Assembly (NCBI RefSeq): GCF_949987535.1
Contig: NC_080068.1
Span: forward strand, 81,679,254-81,743,253
Origin: Balaenoptera acutorostrata
Taxonomy: Eukaryota > Chordata > Mammalia > Artiodactyla > Balaenopteridae
Length of the DNA: 64,000 nt
Direction: 5' to 3'
Made by a program: the position numbers and the translations under genes. This document shows positions 51,641 through 63,760 of this stretch, piece after piece; position 1 is the first letter of the stretch, and each line of letters opens with the position of its first letter. The notes under the pieces are model-generated. The model worked only from the letters and a program-made list of their open reading frames with translations. It had not been told where the DNA came from and searched no databases.

Positions 51641-51931
51641 GAATTCTGAATTCCTGCCTACCATCCCCGGTCAAATTCATTCCATTTCCTCAGCCTAACA
51701 TACTTTTTTCTTCATTCCCAATGGCCAAATTTCTACAAACTTACAAAGCTCAGATAAAATGCCACAACCACCATGAAACTTCTATTGATTTTAGCTTCCA
51801 GAAAAACAATTTCCCTCCTCTGAATAACTATCCGTACACTGTTTATACCATTAGTCTAATTATTCACAATCTTACAAGGTGATTTTGTATACATGTTTTG
51901 CATACTCTGCTAGATTGTAAACAATTTTGAG

Positions 51932-52238
51932 CAATGATGTCCTATAGAAATATAGTTTGAAACACACAATTTCAACTATTCTAGTTAGCCACATAAAAAC
52001 TTTTTAAGCATATGAGGTTAATTTTAATAATATATTTTTGTTTAACTCCATAACCAAAATATTATAACTTACTATGAAATCATTATGAGCAAAATAACAA
52101 AATATTTTCTATCTTTTTGTACTAACTCTTTGAAATCCAATGTGGATTTGACACTTATGGTACATCTAAATTTGGACTAGCCATATTTCAAGTGCTCCAT
52201 AGACACATGTGGATAGTGGCTGCATCCAGGACAAATAG
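51932..52238 (+). mobile_element. MER5A-type hAT-Charlie element
   Basis: 'caatgatgtcctatagaaat', 'gttagccacataaaaacttt', 'actctttgaaatccaatgtg', 'aatttggactagccatattt' and 'caagtgctccatagacacat' reproduce the MER5A/MER5A1 consensus order over about 300 bp. Ends are degraded. Confidence 0.75.
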
Positions 52239-52239
52239 C

Positions 52240-52649
52240 TTTAGGGCATGTATTATCCTATATAGCTCTGTATTTATCAGAATGCCTAGCATAGCACATT
52301 TCCTATTTCAGAAGTTCAATTAATATTTGTCAAATTAATGACTTACTTTACTGGTTTATTCAAAATCAGTACAAGATCTAATCCCATAGAAAACATGTTT
52401 CTGCTGTTCATAACACAAGTAAAACCATGTAAAACTACTTCTGGCTTTCTTTAAATGATAAAAAGTTTGTTCTTCCTCTGGAGTGATAAATTTTTCAGTT
52501 ATATTTCTCATTAGAATGTAGTTTAGAAGTACAAGTCCTGGATCACTGAAAGAAATAGTACATACAACAATAAAATTATTTACTTTTTGTTTCACGTGTT
52601 GAGAGAATTCATTCCTACACTCCTGATAAGAATAAGAATTTTAGAAAAA
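52240..52649. other. Intronic; pseudo-exon-like segment, no gene called
   Basis: On the minus strand 'ttgtatgtactatttctttcag' precedes an open frame (52549-52356) that ends in TAA within GAATAAA. It looks like an acceptor plus a short open exon, but its phase does not fit the flanking DTHD1 exons (see rejected items). Confidence 0.35.
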
Positions 52650-52663
52650 AGTAATTAACTCTT

Positions 52664-55600
52664 TTTAAAAATTGAGGTAAAATTGGTATGTTATCAATAC
52701 ATTATATACGATTCAGGTGTACATTACAATTTGATATCTGTATACACTACAAAGTGAACACCACCAAAAATCTAGTTACCAATCATCACCATACAACTGA
52801 TATCTTTAACCATTTTGTCCCCCAAATCCCCCTCCTCTCTGGCTGGTAATCACCAATCTGTTATCTGTATCTATGAGTTTGTTTTTGTTTTGGTTTGTTT
52901 GATCATTTTTTTGTATTTTAGATTCCACAGATGAGTGAAATCACATGGTATTTATCTTTCTCTGTCTGACTTATTTCACTTAGCATTGTACCGTAAAAGT
53001 CCAGCCATGTTATTGCACATTGCAAGATTTCATTCTTTCTATTGCTGAGTAGTATGCCATTGTGTATATATACCACATCTTCCTTATCCATTCATCCATC
53101 AGTGGACACTTAGGTTGTTTCCATAGCTTGGCTATTGTAAATAATACTGCAATGAAGATAGGGTGCATATATCTTTTCAAATTAGTATTTTTGTATTCTT
53201 TGGATAAATACCCAGAAGAGGAAGAGCTGAATCATATGGTAGTTGTATTTTTAATTTTTGAAGAATCTTCATACTGTTTTTCATAGTTGCTGGACCAATT
53301 TACATTCCCACCAATTTACATTCCCACCAACCCCAAAGTGTATAAGGGTTCCCTTTTCTCTACATCCTCTTCAATACTTGCTATTTCTTGTCTTTTTGAT
53401 AATAGCTATTCTATACAAGAGGTTTGAGATGATATTTCATTTTGGTGCTGATTCTCATTTCCCTAATAACTAGTGATGTTGAATATCTTTTCATATGCCT
53501 ATCAACCATCTGTATGTCTTCTTTGGAAAAGTGTCTATCTGGTTTCTCTGCCCACTGTCTAATTGAGTTGCTTCTGTTTTTGTTGTCATATTATATGCAT
53601 TCTTTATATATTTTGGATATTAACCCCTTCTCAGATATATGATTTGTAAATATTTTTTCTCATTCAGTAGGTTCAACTTTTATTTGGATGATGATTTCAT
53701 TCACTATGAAGAAGCATTTTACTTTGATGTAGTTGAATTTGTTTATTTTCATTTTTGTTTCCTGTGCCTTTGGAGTCAGATCTACAAAGACATTGCTAAG
53801 ACCAATGTCAAAGAGGTTATGCCTATGTTTTCCTCTAGGATTTTCTTGGTCTTACATGCAAGCCTTTAATCCATTGTGAGTTAATTTTTATGCATTGTGT
53901 AAGATACTGGTCTAGTTTCAGTCTTTCGCATGTGAATGTCCAGTTTTCCCAACATGATTTATGGAGGAGACTATCCTTTCTTTGTAGTATGTTCTTGGCT
54001 CCAATGTCGTAATTTAATTGTCCGTATGTGTGGGTTTATTTCTGGCTTCTCAGTTCTGTTCCATTGATCTGTGTGTCTGTCCTTATACCAATACCGTACT
54101 GTTTTGATTACTATAGCCTTGTAATATAGTTTGAATCAAGGTGCTTGATCCCTCCAGCTTTGTTTTCATTCTCAGGATTGCTTTGGCTATTTGGGACCTT
54201 TTGTGTTTCCACACAAATTTTAAAATTATTAGTTCTAGGTCTGTGAAAAATGCCTTTGGAATTTTGATAGGGATTGCATTAAATCTGTAGATTGCTTTAG
54301 TTAGTATGAACATTTTGACTATTTTAATTCTTCTAATCCATGAGCACAGGGTATTTTTCCATTTATTTGTATCTTCTCCAATTTCTTTTATCAATGTCTT
54401 ACAATTTTTAGTGTATAGGCCTTTCACCTCCTTGGTTAAACTTATTACTAGCTTTTTTTAATACAATTGTAAATGGGATTGTTTTCTTAAATTCTCTTTC
54501 TGATAGTTAATTATTAGTGTATAGAAATGACACAGATTTATTTATTTATTGATTTTGTATCCTGCAACTTTACTGAATTGATGAATTAGTTCCCACAGTT
54601 TTTGGTAGTGTCTTTAGGGTTTTCTGTATATATTATTATACCATCAGCAAATAGTGACAATTTTACTTTTTTAAAAATTTTGGATTCCTTTTACTTATTT
54701 TTCTTGTCTAACTACTGTAGATAGGACCTTTAGTACTAAATTAAATAAAAGTGGCAAGAGTGGGCATCCTTGTCATGTTCCTGATCTTAGTGTAAATGCT
54801 TTCAGCTTTTCACCATTGAGTATGATGTTTGCTGTAGGCTTGTCATGTATGGCATTTATTATGTTGAGGTAACTTTTCTCTATACCTGCTTTGTTGATAA
54901 TTTTTATTATAAATGGATGTTGAATTTTGTCAAAAATTTTTTCTGCTTCTATTGAGATGATCATACGATTCTTATCCTTTATATTGTTAACGTGGTATAA
55001 CACATTGAGTGATTTGGAGATGTTGAACTATCCTTGCATCCCTGGGATAAATCCCACTTGATCCTGGTGTATGATTCTTTTAATGTATTGTTGGATTCAC
55101 TTTGCTAACATCTTGTTGAGGATTTTTGCATCTACGTTCATCAAGGATATTGGCCTGTAATTTTCTCTTTTTCGTGGCGTCCTTGTTTGGTTTTGGTATC
55201 AGGGTAATATTGGCTTCATAAAAAAATTTTGGAAGTGTTCCCTCCTTTTCAATATTTTGGAAGAGTTTGAGAAGGATAGATAGTAAATATTCTTTTGAAT
55301 GTTTGTTAGAATTCATCCATGAAGCTGTCTGGTCCTGGACTTTTGTTTGCTGGGAAGTTTTTGATCATTGTTTCAATCTCCTAACAAGAAATCAGTCTAT
55401 TCAGATTTTCTATTTCTTCATGACTGAGTCTTAGAAGATTTTTTTGTTTCTAGGAATTTATCCATTTCTTGTAGGTTGCCTAATTTGTTGGTATATAATT
55501 GTTTGTAGTAGTTTCTTATGATCTTTTTTATTTTTGTGGTATCAGTTGTAACTTCTCCTCTAGATGTAACATTTATAAATATATATGCAGACAGTATAGG

Positions 55601-56421
55601 AGCACCAAAATAAATAAAGCAAATATTAACTGACCTAAAGGGAGAAATTGACAACAATACAGTAATAATAAGGGACTTTAATATTCCACTTACATCAATG
55701 ATAGATCATCCATACAGAAAACTAATAAGCAAACATCAACTTTAAACAACACATTAAACCAAATGAACCTAATAGATATATAGAGAGAAAGAACATTCCA
55801 TCTAAAAGCAGCAGAATACACATTTTTCTCAACTGCATGTGGACCATTCTCCAAATAGGTCACGTGTTAGGTCACAAAATAAGTCTCCATAAATTCAAGG
55901 AGATTGTAATCCTGTCAAGCATCTTCTCCAAACAACAGTGACATGAAACTAGTAATCAACTACAAGAAGAAACTGAGAAAATCACAAAAATGTGGAGATT
56001 AATCAACATGCTACTGAATAAGCAATGAGTCATTAGGAATTCGAAGACAAAATCAAAAACTACATAGACAAATGAAAACAGAAACAGGACATACCAACAT
56101 CTATGCTAAAGCAGTTCTAAGAGGAAAGTTCATGACGATACAGGCTTACTTCAAGAAACAAGAAAAATTGCAAATAAGCTAACTTTACACCTGAAAGAAC
56201 TAGAAAAAGAAGAACAAAAAAGTCCAAATTTAATCGAGGAAGGAAATAATAAAGATTAGAGTGGAAATAAATGAAATAGAGTCTGAAAAGACAGTATAAA
56301 TGATCAATGAAACTAAGAGTTGGTTCTTTGAAAAGATAAACAAAATTAACAAAACTTTAACTAGACTAACCAAAAAAAAAAAAAAAAAAAGAACTCAAAT
56401 AAACAAAATCAGAAATGAAAG
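52664..56421 (-). mobile_element. L1 with large 5' inversion (twin priming)
   Basis: 52664 to about 55560 is an antisense L1 3' part: 3' UTR, the ORF2 C-terminus, an RT with remnants such as '[17 protein letters not shown]' (55003-54773) and 'NILNAIHDKP'-like text. From about 55561 to 56421 the orientation flips and the upstream endonuclease/early ORF2 region reads in sense ('agggactttaatattccact', 'tagatcatccatacagaaaa', 'actagactaaccaaaa'). A perfect 14-bp target duplication 'agtaattaactctt' at 52650-52663 and 56422-56435 encloses both parts, proving a single insertion. About 3.76 kb; both parts carry many stops. It ends about 420 bp from the 57-kb exon donor. Confidence 0.92.
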
Positions 56422-56816
56422 AGTAATTAACTCTTAAAACAAATGTGCAGGATTTGGTAAGTCTCACTGAAAATATTTTGATGTCATTTTCCTTGTCACC
56501 ACATGATTTTTCTAAAATTGTTGTGTTCTGAAAGGTATTCAATGTTTTTATAAATGATTTTTTTCAGTTACTCAGAATCAGTTACAGAAAATGAATGACA
56601 TTTTTTCAATAGTCATTAACAACATACTGTCAGGACCAGACCAACTTGAATTGTTCCTATTACAAAGTTGATATGGAAGAAAGTAGAAATCCTGACATGC
56701 ATTCTATCACTCTTGTAGCTTATCCTTCCTTATCAACATTATTCCTATCTTTCCTTTCAACCATAAGTATCCATATGTATGCAATATTGAATTTGGTAGA
56801 GAATTATAGAGAATTA

Positions 56817-57146
<330 letters not shown>

Positions 57147-57550
57147 TTACTTATTTTTTAAAAATCCAAATAATCATTCATTTTAAAAAATTTGTCTTTT
57201 TTGTGTCAATACCTCTTGTCAAAACATAACCTAATAAAGCAGCACTAGGCTGAGACTGTATAAGTTACTAAAATGATTCTCATCTATACTTGGACCAGGT
57301 GCTCTCTAGCTGCTTCTAGATCTAATAATCTTTGATTTTCTTTTTCTTTTTTTATGCATTTGTGGGAGTCATCATCAATCTGATTTTCTTTTTCTATTCC
57401 ATTTTGCTACAGCAAGAAACCATTGGAAATACTCTTCTCTTTCTCTACTTAGAAAATTATTTTTACTTTTTAAGAATGATATTTTTCCTTTCCCTTAACT
57501 ATTCATATCACGTTGCACACTATCACGACCTCACAACAGACATTCTAGAA

Positions 57551-57747
57551 CTGTGCTCTCCTATACGGTAGCCACTAGCAAAATGTGGCTTTTAAAATTA
57601 AAGTTAAAACTAATTAAGATCAAAATTTCAATTCCTTAGGCGCTCTAGCCACATTTCAAATGTTCAATAGCCACATCTGTCTAGTAGCTACCATATGGGA
57701 GAGTACATATATAAAACATTTTCACCATGCAGAAATACAGTGCTGTC
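57551..57747 (-). mobile_element. MER5-type hAT element
   Basis: 'ctcctatacggtagccacta' at the left and 'gctctagccacatttcaaat', 'gttcaatagccacatctgtc', 'tagtagctaccatatgggag' in the body are the MER5/Charlie phrases; the last two also show an internal inverted similarity. An identical 8-bp direct repeat 'ctagaact' occurs at 57545-57552 and 57748-57755, consistent with a hAT target duplication (exact ends may shift by 1-2 bp). Confidence 0.7.
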
Positions 57748-58009
57748 CTAGAACTGCCAAATGGAATAGTTTCTAGATTTAATAGTTACTGAAAACCTGG
57801 TGAATTCTCCCCAAACAAGCATATGTAAAAGTCTTCTCAACTGTCCACTGAAAATAATGGAGCTTTAGTGAACATAACATTTCACTCTTCGGGGTTTTAC
57901 CATGACAGTCAGGATATTTCACCTTCTCATTGAAACAGTAAAACAGACACTACGATATTCATAAAGCAAGTGTGCATTACCCTTAGCAAAATTTAAAAGT
58001 AAGCTGTAA

Positions 58010-58265
58010 TGTAGTGGTTATAATATGTTTCTGACATAAAGATCTAGATCCATGTTCAGCCTCTAATATTTACCTACGCCGTAATATTTATCCAGTTCTT
58101 GCACATCTCTGAACTTCTTGGAGCCTTAACTTCCTTACCTTTAAAACAAGAAATAAAAACTTACCTCCTAGGATTGTTCTGGGAATGAAATGAGGTAGTA
58201 TGGATAGAATGATTGGCACAGGGCCTGGCACATAATAAAGGCTCAGTAAATAATAGCAATGACAG
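58010..58265 (+). mobile_element. MIR SINE, nearly complete
   Basis: 'gtagtggttataatatgttt', 'cttaacttccttacctttaa', 'ttacctcctaggattgttct', 'gggcctggcacataataaag' and 'gctcagtaaataatagc' run in MIR order. The antisense strand shows splice-donor-like 'aaaag/gtaagg', a known habit of MIR, but no open exon. Confidence 0.7.
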
Positions 58266-59511
58266 CAAATGAGAAGAACGAAGAAGCATTCTTACATTGT
58301 TTTGAATTTGTATGACAAAAAACAACCCACTTAAATTTTTTAAAGAACGGTCAATATGAAGCTTTTATATCTAAGTTGTAACTTTCTGCTGCTCTCAGAG
58401 GCCTGAAAGTTGACTGCCCAGAGCTTTCTCTTTCTCTCTCTTTCTCTCATGGGAACCTTTCCCTCTTGCATTCTGTGAGAGATGTAGATGACACTAATGC
58501 TTTTCTCCTTGTTGTGACTGCTAGAGGTCATTTTGGTGAATTTCTAAAGCACAATTAAATCTAGAATTAGAAAAACTCCAGGTTATGGAAGGTATAGGAG
58601 TATGTCCCTTTGCATAAGTCTACATTTTAGAGGCAACCTGGCTCCTTGAACAAAACAGATTCCTAGGACATCCTAGGACAGGCATGACTAGCCAGGGTTT
58701 GCTTTAAAAGTTTCATTCTGGTAAGAAAGAAAAAGAAAGGGAAAAAGAAAAAAAAGATAAATTATTTGGAGTCACTGAAATGTCATCTAGTAAATAGTAA
58801 ATAAGAGTTTCTAGATCACTGTGGGAACACTTAGCAAACTTCTACTTCCATGCCACTAGAGTACTACCAAGAAAAATGTTGCTACTTTTGTCCCAACAGA
58901 ATATAATTTAGTAAATTTCTCCTTCCACCCCTTGAACGATACTCCCTGCCAGGTATACAATTACTCATAAGCGATAATGTATATAAGTATATAAAGATTG
59001 GAGGATGAGGCGTAGTCACATTGGTTCTACCTATTTCTAAAACTTATCTACCTCGTATTGCCAGTTAATTTTAAAAAATAAAGATTTGTAATGTATATCT
59101 CTAAGAATCACATTTATATATGAAATAAGGATGAAATTATTGAGGATCTCTAGTAATAAATAGCATGATCTTAGTGTTATCATAGAAAGTATTATGTAGA
59201 CTTAAGTTGGAGTTTCACTGTTGCTAAGATGTAACACTATATTTTGAAGACCCTTTGTCACAGAAAAAAACAGAACCAAAAAAAGAACAAATAGCACAAA
59301 GAAATTGCATTATTTTATTTTTTTCTCCCACTCTGGCATATTTAGAGAAGTAAAACCAAAAGTCATTCATTACATACCAAAATTATGAAAGCAATCATTA
59401 GTTGACATTTTGAGAACCTCTTTCTCGTCAACATACTATGTACATAGTTCCTAGTAGGGATAGTAGGATAGGAGCTATACAATAAATATTTGCCATTTAA
59501 AGAACTAAAGA

Positions 59512-59558
59512 ATTTATTTATTTATTTATTTATTTATTTATTCATTTATTTATTTATA
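59512..59558. repeat. (TTTA)n microsatellite
   Basis: About eleven TTTA units with one 'ttca' variant. Not attached to a recognisable SINE tail. Confidence 0.95.
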
Positions 59559-59788
59559 TTTTGTGAGTTACTAGATATTTCTTATAGCAATGTATTTTCT
59601 TCTCAATAATGCGTATTGGAATATTTTTCATTGAAGACATAGGAAGTACAAACATAGACCTATATGCTTTTGCTTAGAAAAGTCACATGAAGAAGTGACA
59701 TGCTACCAACACAGAGAACCAGAAGACTCTCATGAGAACCACTGGCTCAGGATATTTCTGTGTCCTAACACATCTCCACCAGTTCTAG

Positions 59789-60572
59789 GTACTTTCACCA
59801 TAAGCATCTTTGCTGTAGACATCTTTGCCACAAGCCTTTTTTCCAGCACATTTTTGCTATATAACTATCTGGCCATAAGGCAATTTTGCGTAAAAGATAA
59901 AATAACTGGTTAACAGTTTGGTTTGACATATGCAACAAAAAAATCATGACAGATGATGATGTTTTACCCCAAGAATTGGTTTCTTATTTCGAAACACACT
60001 ACACTGGGGGAGAAAGAGGCTGAGACTGAGAGCCTGGCAGGCCCAGGGTTGAAACCACATTTCCCATAGAACTTTGGAACATCTGTCAACAGACATGTGA
60101 CAATATGCAAAGGACAAACAGTGTAGAAGGTTTTGCAATGCAACACAAAGCTCAGTTACAAATATGCATCCTAGTATGTGGAAACTGATACCTCTTTCAG
60201 TGAAGGATGTAGTTTTAGTGAATAAGAAAAAGTGCGATGCCAAACAGAAAGATGATAAACAAGTAAAAAAAAGTGTATAAAATACTATGAACAAAAGACT
60301 TGGAAGACAAGTGCTTAGGTACAACACACAAAATAAAATCAGTTATCTGTGCAGCATTGTCATGAATCTACACACATTTTAATTGTATTTAAATATTTTG
60401 TTTCACAGTAAAGTCTTTATAATTTTGTTATTCATTTTTTATGTTTCATTATGTGCTTTTAAATGTCCCTCTTTTATTTTTTGCCATTATACCTTTTATG
60501 GCAAAATTGCCTTATGGCTAATTAGTTATGCAGTAAAAATGCTTGCGGCAAAGATGCTTATGGCGAAAATAC
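59789..60572 (+). mobile_element. Decayed MULE (MuDR-type) DNA transposon, possibly Ricksha-like
   Basis: Long imperfect terminal inverted repeats: left 'gtactttcaccataagcatc' followed by 'tttgctg' (from 59789); right end, read in reverse complement, 'gtattttcgccataagcatc' followed by 'tttgccg' (ending 60572). Deeper in the TIRs 'gccataaggcaattttgc' occurs in both arms (59872-59888 and around 60506-60523 in the opposite sense). The left arm has about 40 bp more, built from the same 'catctttgcc'-type unit. The interior retains transposase coding sequence. The name Ricksha is from memory; the MULE class is supported by the transposase motifs. No 9-bp target duplication was clear. Confidence 0.65.
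60057..60270 (+). pseudogene. MULE transposase C-terminal fragment
   Basis: Frame from 60057 reads 'TFPIELWNI', then 'QRTNSVEGF' (60108-60134), the two landmark motifs of MULE-type transposases (FPIELWN and RTNNSVEGFHN). After one frameshift between 60134 and 60149 it continues 'SSVTNMHPSMWKLIPLSV', equivalent to the family's 'HPNIWKFI' motif, then a lysine-rich tail to about 60270. The catalytic DDE region is not present. Confidence 0.7.
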
Positions 60573-60599
60573 CAGAAACAATTTCTAATACCTTTGCCT

Positions 60600-61140
60600 C
60601 TAAGGCTCCATCATCCCTTGCTTGATTCATTGTAATGGCTCATTAACCTGTCTCCCTGATGCTACACTTGCCTTATACCATCTAATCTCAACACAGATAT
60701 AATCTGACCCAGATCATGTGACACCCCTGTTGAAAATCCATCTTGGCTCCCCACTTCATTTAGAATAAAAGGAAAAGTCCTTGAAATGGCCTTCAAGGCA
60801 TGACCAGTACCTACCTCATCTCCTCTAACTCTCCTCTCCCTCCCTCTCATCCAGCGATCCCAGCCTTCTTGCTCTGCCTGGGACAAATTCTCCTGAGATA
60901 GGATTATGGCTTGCTCTCTCTTATCTTCAAGTCTCTGCTGAAATGGCACTTTCTCTGACGAGTCTATTTAAAATTGCAAATCTGCCACTCTCTCTGAGGC
61001 TTTCTATTTCCTTTCCTTTATTCTTCTGTAAGGAACTTTCCACCTCATTAAGCTGTACATTTTATTATTTATTTGCTTCTTCTCTGTGTCTCTCCAGTAA
61101 AATATAATGTACATAAGGACAGGGAATCTTTGTTAAATGA
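60600..61140 (+). mobile_element. L2 LINE 3' region (sense)
   Basis: 'ttgtaatggctcattaacct', 'gtctccctgatgctacactt', 'agatcatgtgacacccctgt', 'aaatggccttcaaggcatga', 'tctcctgagataggattatg', 'caagtctctgctgaaatggc' and 'aaggacagggaatctttgtt' give the L2 ORF2 end plus 3' UTR over about 540 bp in order. Confidence 0.7.
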
Positions 61141-61734
61141 GTGAAAGGAAGGTCATTCTAACATTCTAACATGTGTGTCTGGAAAACTATTTCTCTGGGC
61201 CAAAGGGCATTTGGGGCAACTTGGACACACACAGACCTCTTTGGGGCATTACTCGATGTTATGAGTGGTGCTAAGGTGTCATTATATAAAATTCTGCCCG
61301 TTTCCTAGCACTTTATGAATTTTCTGAGCACTGGGGCTTAGATGTGATGCAATAGAAAGCTTAAGTGCTGAATCAACAGCTCTAACCTAGAGAGAGAAAG
61401 CAGATTCTAGCTGTGTCCAGAAGAATGCCAAAGGCCAATATAAAAACCAAAGGAACACCTATCTTATTTTCTCTTAGAAGTAGAAATTATCTCCATGTCC
61501 CAAGGTCCTCAGTCAAAAGAATCATCTGTATTCTATATAAGGAATATAGAGATTTTGATATTTCTCAGAGGGCAGTCATCTAAATTTATTAATTAAAGTT
61601 TTAAATACTTTTAATCACATAATACTGTAATGTTAAGTTTGTTCCAAAGCTTTTGACTTCATTCTTCAAACAAATACTTCTAGCTTTTAGACACCTCCCT
61701 AAAATAAAGCAGGCCCACCAATAAAACAGGCCCT

Positions 61735-61960
61735 CCTTTCATGGCACTGTAATCAGAGACACTGACATTGATCAAACAATTAAAAAATAAATAGAAGATT
61801 ATATCTATGACCATGTCCACTAAGAGAATTACATAAGGATCTGAATAAGTAAAATAAGAACAGATGTAATCAGGAAAGATAGGAGAAGCTTCTCCAAACG
61901 TGATCATTATAAGTGAGACAGGAAAATACAGTAGGAGATGACTGGGGAAGAGGGTGGGGA
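61735..61960 (-). mobile_element. L2 LINE fragment (antisense), weak
   Basis: 'cagagacactgacattgatc' with 'caattaaaaaataaatagaa' and 'ggaaagataggagaagcttc' resembles the antisense L2 3' region, but divergence is high. Confidence 0.35.
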
Positions 61961-63184
61961 TGGATTGAGGGGAGGACCTCTGGGCAGACAACCTCTGGCA
62001 GTTTGTATCTGAGATTTACAGAGGCTACCACAGGCCCTGATGGAAGGATGAGGTATCAGTTCTTTACTGAGGGTCTTGCTCCTCTTAGATGGAGAAAATC
62101 CAGTGAAGCTCCAGATCTGGCCATAAGTCTCTAGAAAAGGCAAAGGAGAAAGGATCCTGGCATCCTGACTGACTCATTTTCTTTGAGTGAAGAGGAGTTC
62201 TTCTTCATTCCTATATGGAGGGACCGCACACATGCTGCCTGTCTCCAGGCACTCTTATTTTAGCGTATACTCCCTATTCCCCATTATAGGCAATAGTACA
62301 CTCAACCGTTGCCTATGAGAAGCACAGTAACTCTGTCCTGTTTGGAGCAGGAGGTAAACACAGCTGCTGTCCCAAGTACTACAGGAAGTCAGTTGCATCA
62401 CTAGTTTGGGTGGGACACTTCCAGGTTTTGACTCTCTTCTTAGAGGGATTATCCTAGCGTAGTTTCTACTCCAGAAGCCAAGTAGGAAGGGATATCTTCC
62501 ACCCTTCCTTCCTCTCCTCCTCTCCTTTCCCTTCCCCTTTTTCTGACATTCTGTCACTCACTCCATAGGTCCCATCAGCTGGCTCAGATGGCTGAGACTC
62601 TGCATGTGAAAGTGGAAGACATACTTCAAATTGGGACACTTTGAATCTCACTTATTTCTGAGATACCAAAAGAAAAGGTCAGCTTCAGCTTTAAGCCACA
62701 TCGTTTTTGAAGCCACAGAGAGCAAAGAGCCAGTGGAGCTTAGAGTAATTTCCAGAATTAGAGAGAAAATAGGCACCATTTAAAAATCAATGAGATCTAT
62801 ATTAATTTATAAGTAAACAGAGACTCTTACTTCAAGTCAAGTCTATCACAGGACTCCTGGGCCAGAAATTCCCACAAAACCCATTCCTGAATTTCCCCCA
62901 CACCTCATCTTTACATGCACACTGTTCGATATTATTCTGCCTCAAGGAAAGGAGTTAGAAAGGAGAAAGGGTTGAATCAATACAAAAGAAATGGCTGTGA
63001 TGGCAACTCCCCCAAAGCTCTTTTTCTCTCTTCTCTCACACAGTTGTTTTCTCTCTGTGTTCTTCTTTTTCTTCCTTTTCTCTTTCTCTCCTTTTATGTC
63101 TTCTGTCTCACCCATTCCCTCACTTCTCCCACATCTCCTGCCACCTTTCATAGTCACTCACCCTGTTTGTCTTCCTCAGCATCA

Positions 63185-63760
63185 TCATGTATTCATTCAT
63201 TCACTACATATTTATTGAAAGCCCTTGATATACCAGGCACTATTCTAGGCTCAAGGGTACACAGCAAGAAAGACACAGTCACTGCCCTAATGGAATTTAC
63301 ATTCCAGTGAAGAACATAAATATAGGAATGAAAAGTATATAAACAAATAAATAAGTAAAGTAATTTCAAGTTGTGGTAAGATTTATAATGGAAATAAAAG
63401 ATCACTAGATAAATATAAAGATAAGAGGTAAGCAGGGTATGTCATCTGGATCTGAGGTTCTTAACCACTTTTGTGCCATGGTCCCTTTTTGACTTTGGTG
63501 AAGCTTATTGATTCCTTCCCAGCGTAGTCTTTTAAATATATAAAATAGAATAACTGGAATTATAAATAAGGCAGTTATGCTGGAATATAGTCTATCCACA
63601 CATCTCTTGGGAGTCCACTGACCCCACGTTAGATTCTCTGTAGGACAACATAGAGTTTGGGTATTATTTAAAGTGGAATAGGAGGTAATTACAAAGTTTT
63701 AATCAGGGGAGTAATAAAGTATGACTTATATTTTTAAAAGATCACTGTTATTACTCTATG
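63185..63760 (-). mobile_element. L2 LINE fragment (antisense) split by a hAT
   Basis: 'cattcactacatatttattg' with 'taccaggcactattctaggc' and 'cactgccctaatggaattta' (63190-63440) is the L2 3' part. The L2 resumes at about 63650 ('ggagtaataaagtatgactt' then 'tttttaaaagatcactgtta'), which is the next L2 segment. The gap is filled by the hAT-like piece below. Confidence 0.6.
63452..63620 (+). mobile_element. hAT-Charlie-like insertion within L2
   Basis: 'gaggttcttaaccacttttg', 'tgccatggtccctttttgac' and 'tttggtgaagcttattgatt' match the start of a common MER/Charlie element ('ggttcttaacctttttgtgccatggaccc'). Exact subfamily not determined. Its position inside L2 gives relative age: L2 first, hAT later. 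Confidence 0.5.

Noticed and set aside
52356..52549. Minus-strand open segment with a strong acceptor-like 'tactatttctttcag', considered as an extra DTHD1 exon.
   Set aside because: Spliced to the phase-0 donor at 56853 it would begin with TGA; only phase 2 is open, and it ends in TAA before a usable donor. The 58-bp exon already satisfies both flanking phases.
58115..58200. Minus-strand donor 'ttaaag/gtaagg' considered as an exon boundary.
   Set aside because: It lies inside a MIR, where antisense donor-like sites are common, and no open exon of suitable phase precedes it.
60662..60949. 95-codon minus-strand frame near the MULE element, considered as a gene.
   Set aside because: Antisense of an L2 LINE fragment that is recognisable on the plus strand.
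62544..62600. Minus-strand 'cactttcacatgcag' acceptor and 'ggagtgagtg' donor-like pair, considered as the exon upstream of 57097.
   Set aside because: The enclosed 38 bp cannot end in phase 1 without an internal stop, so it cannot join the 57-kb exon.
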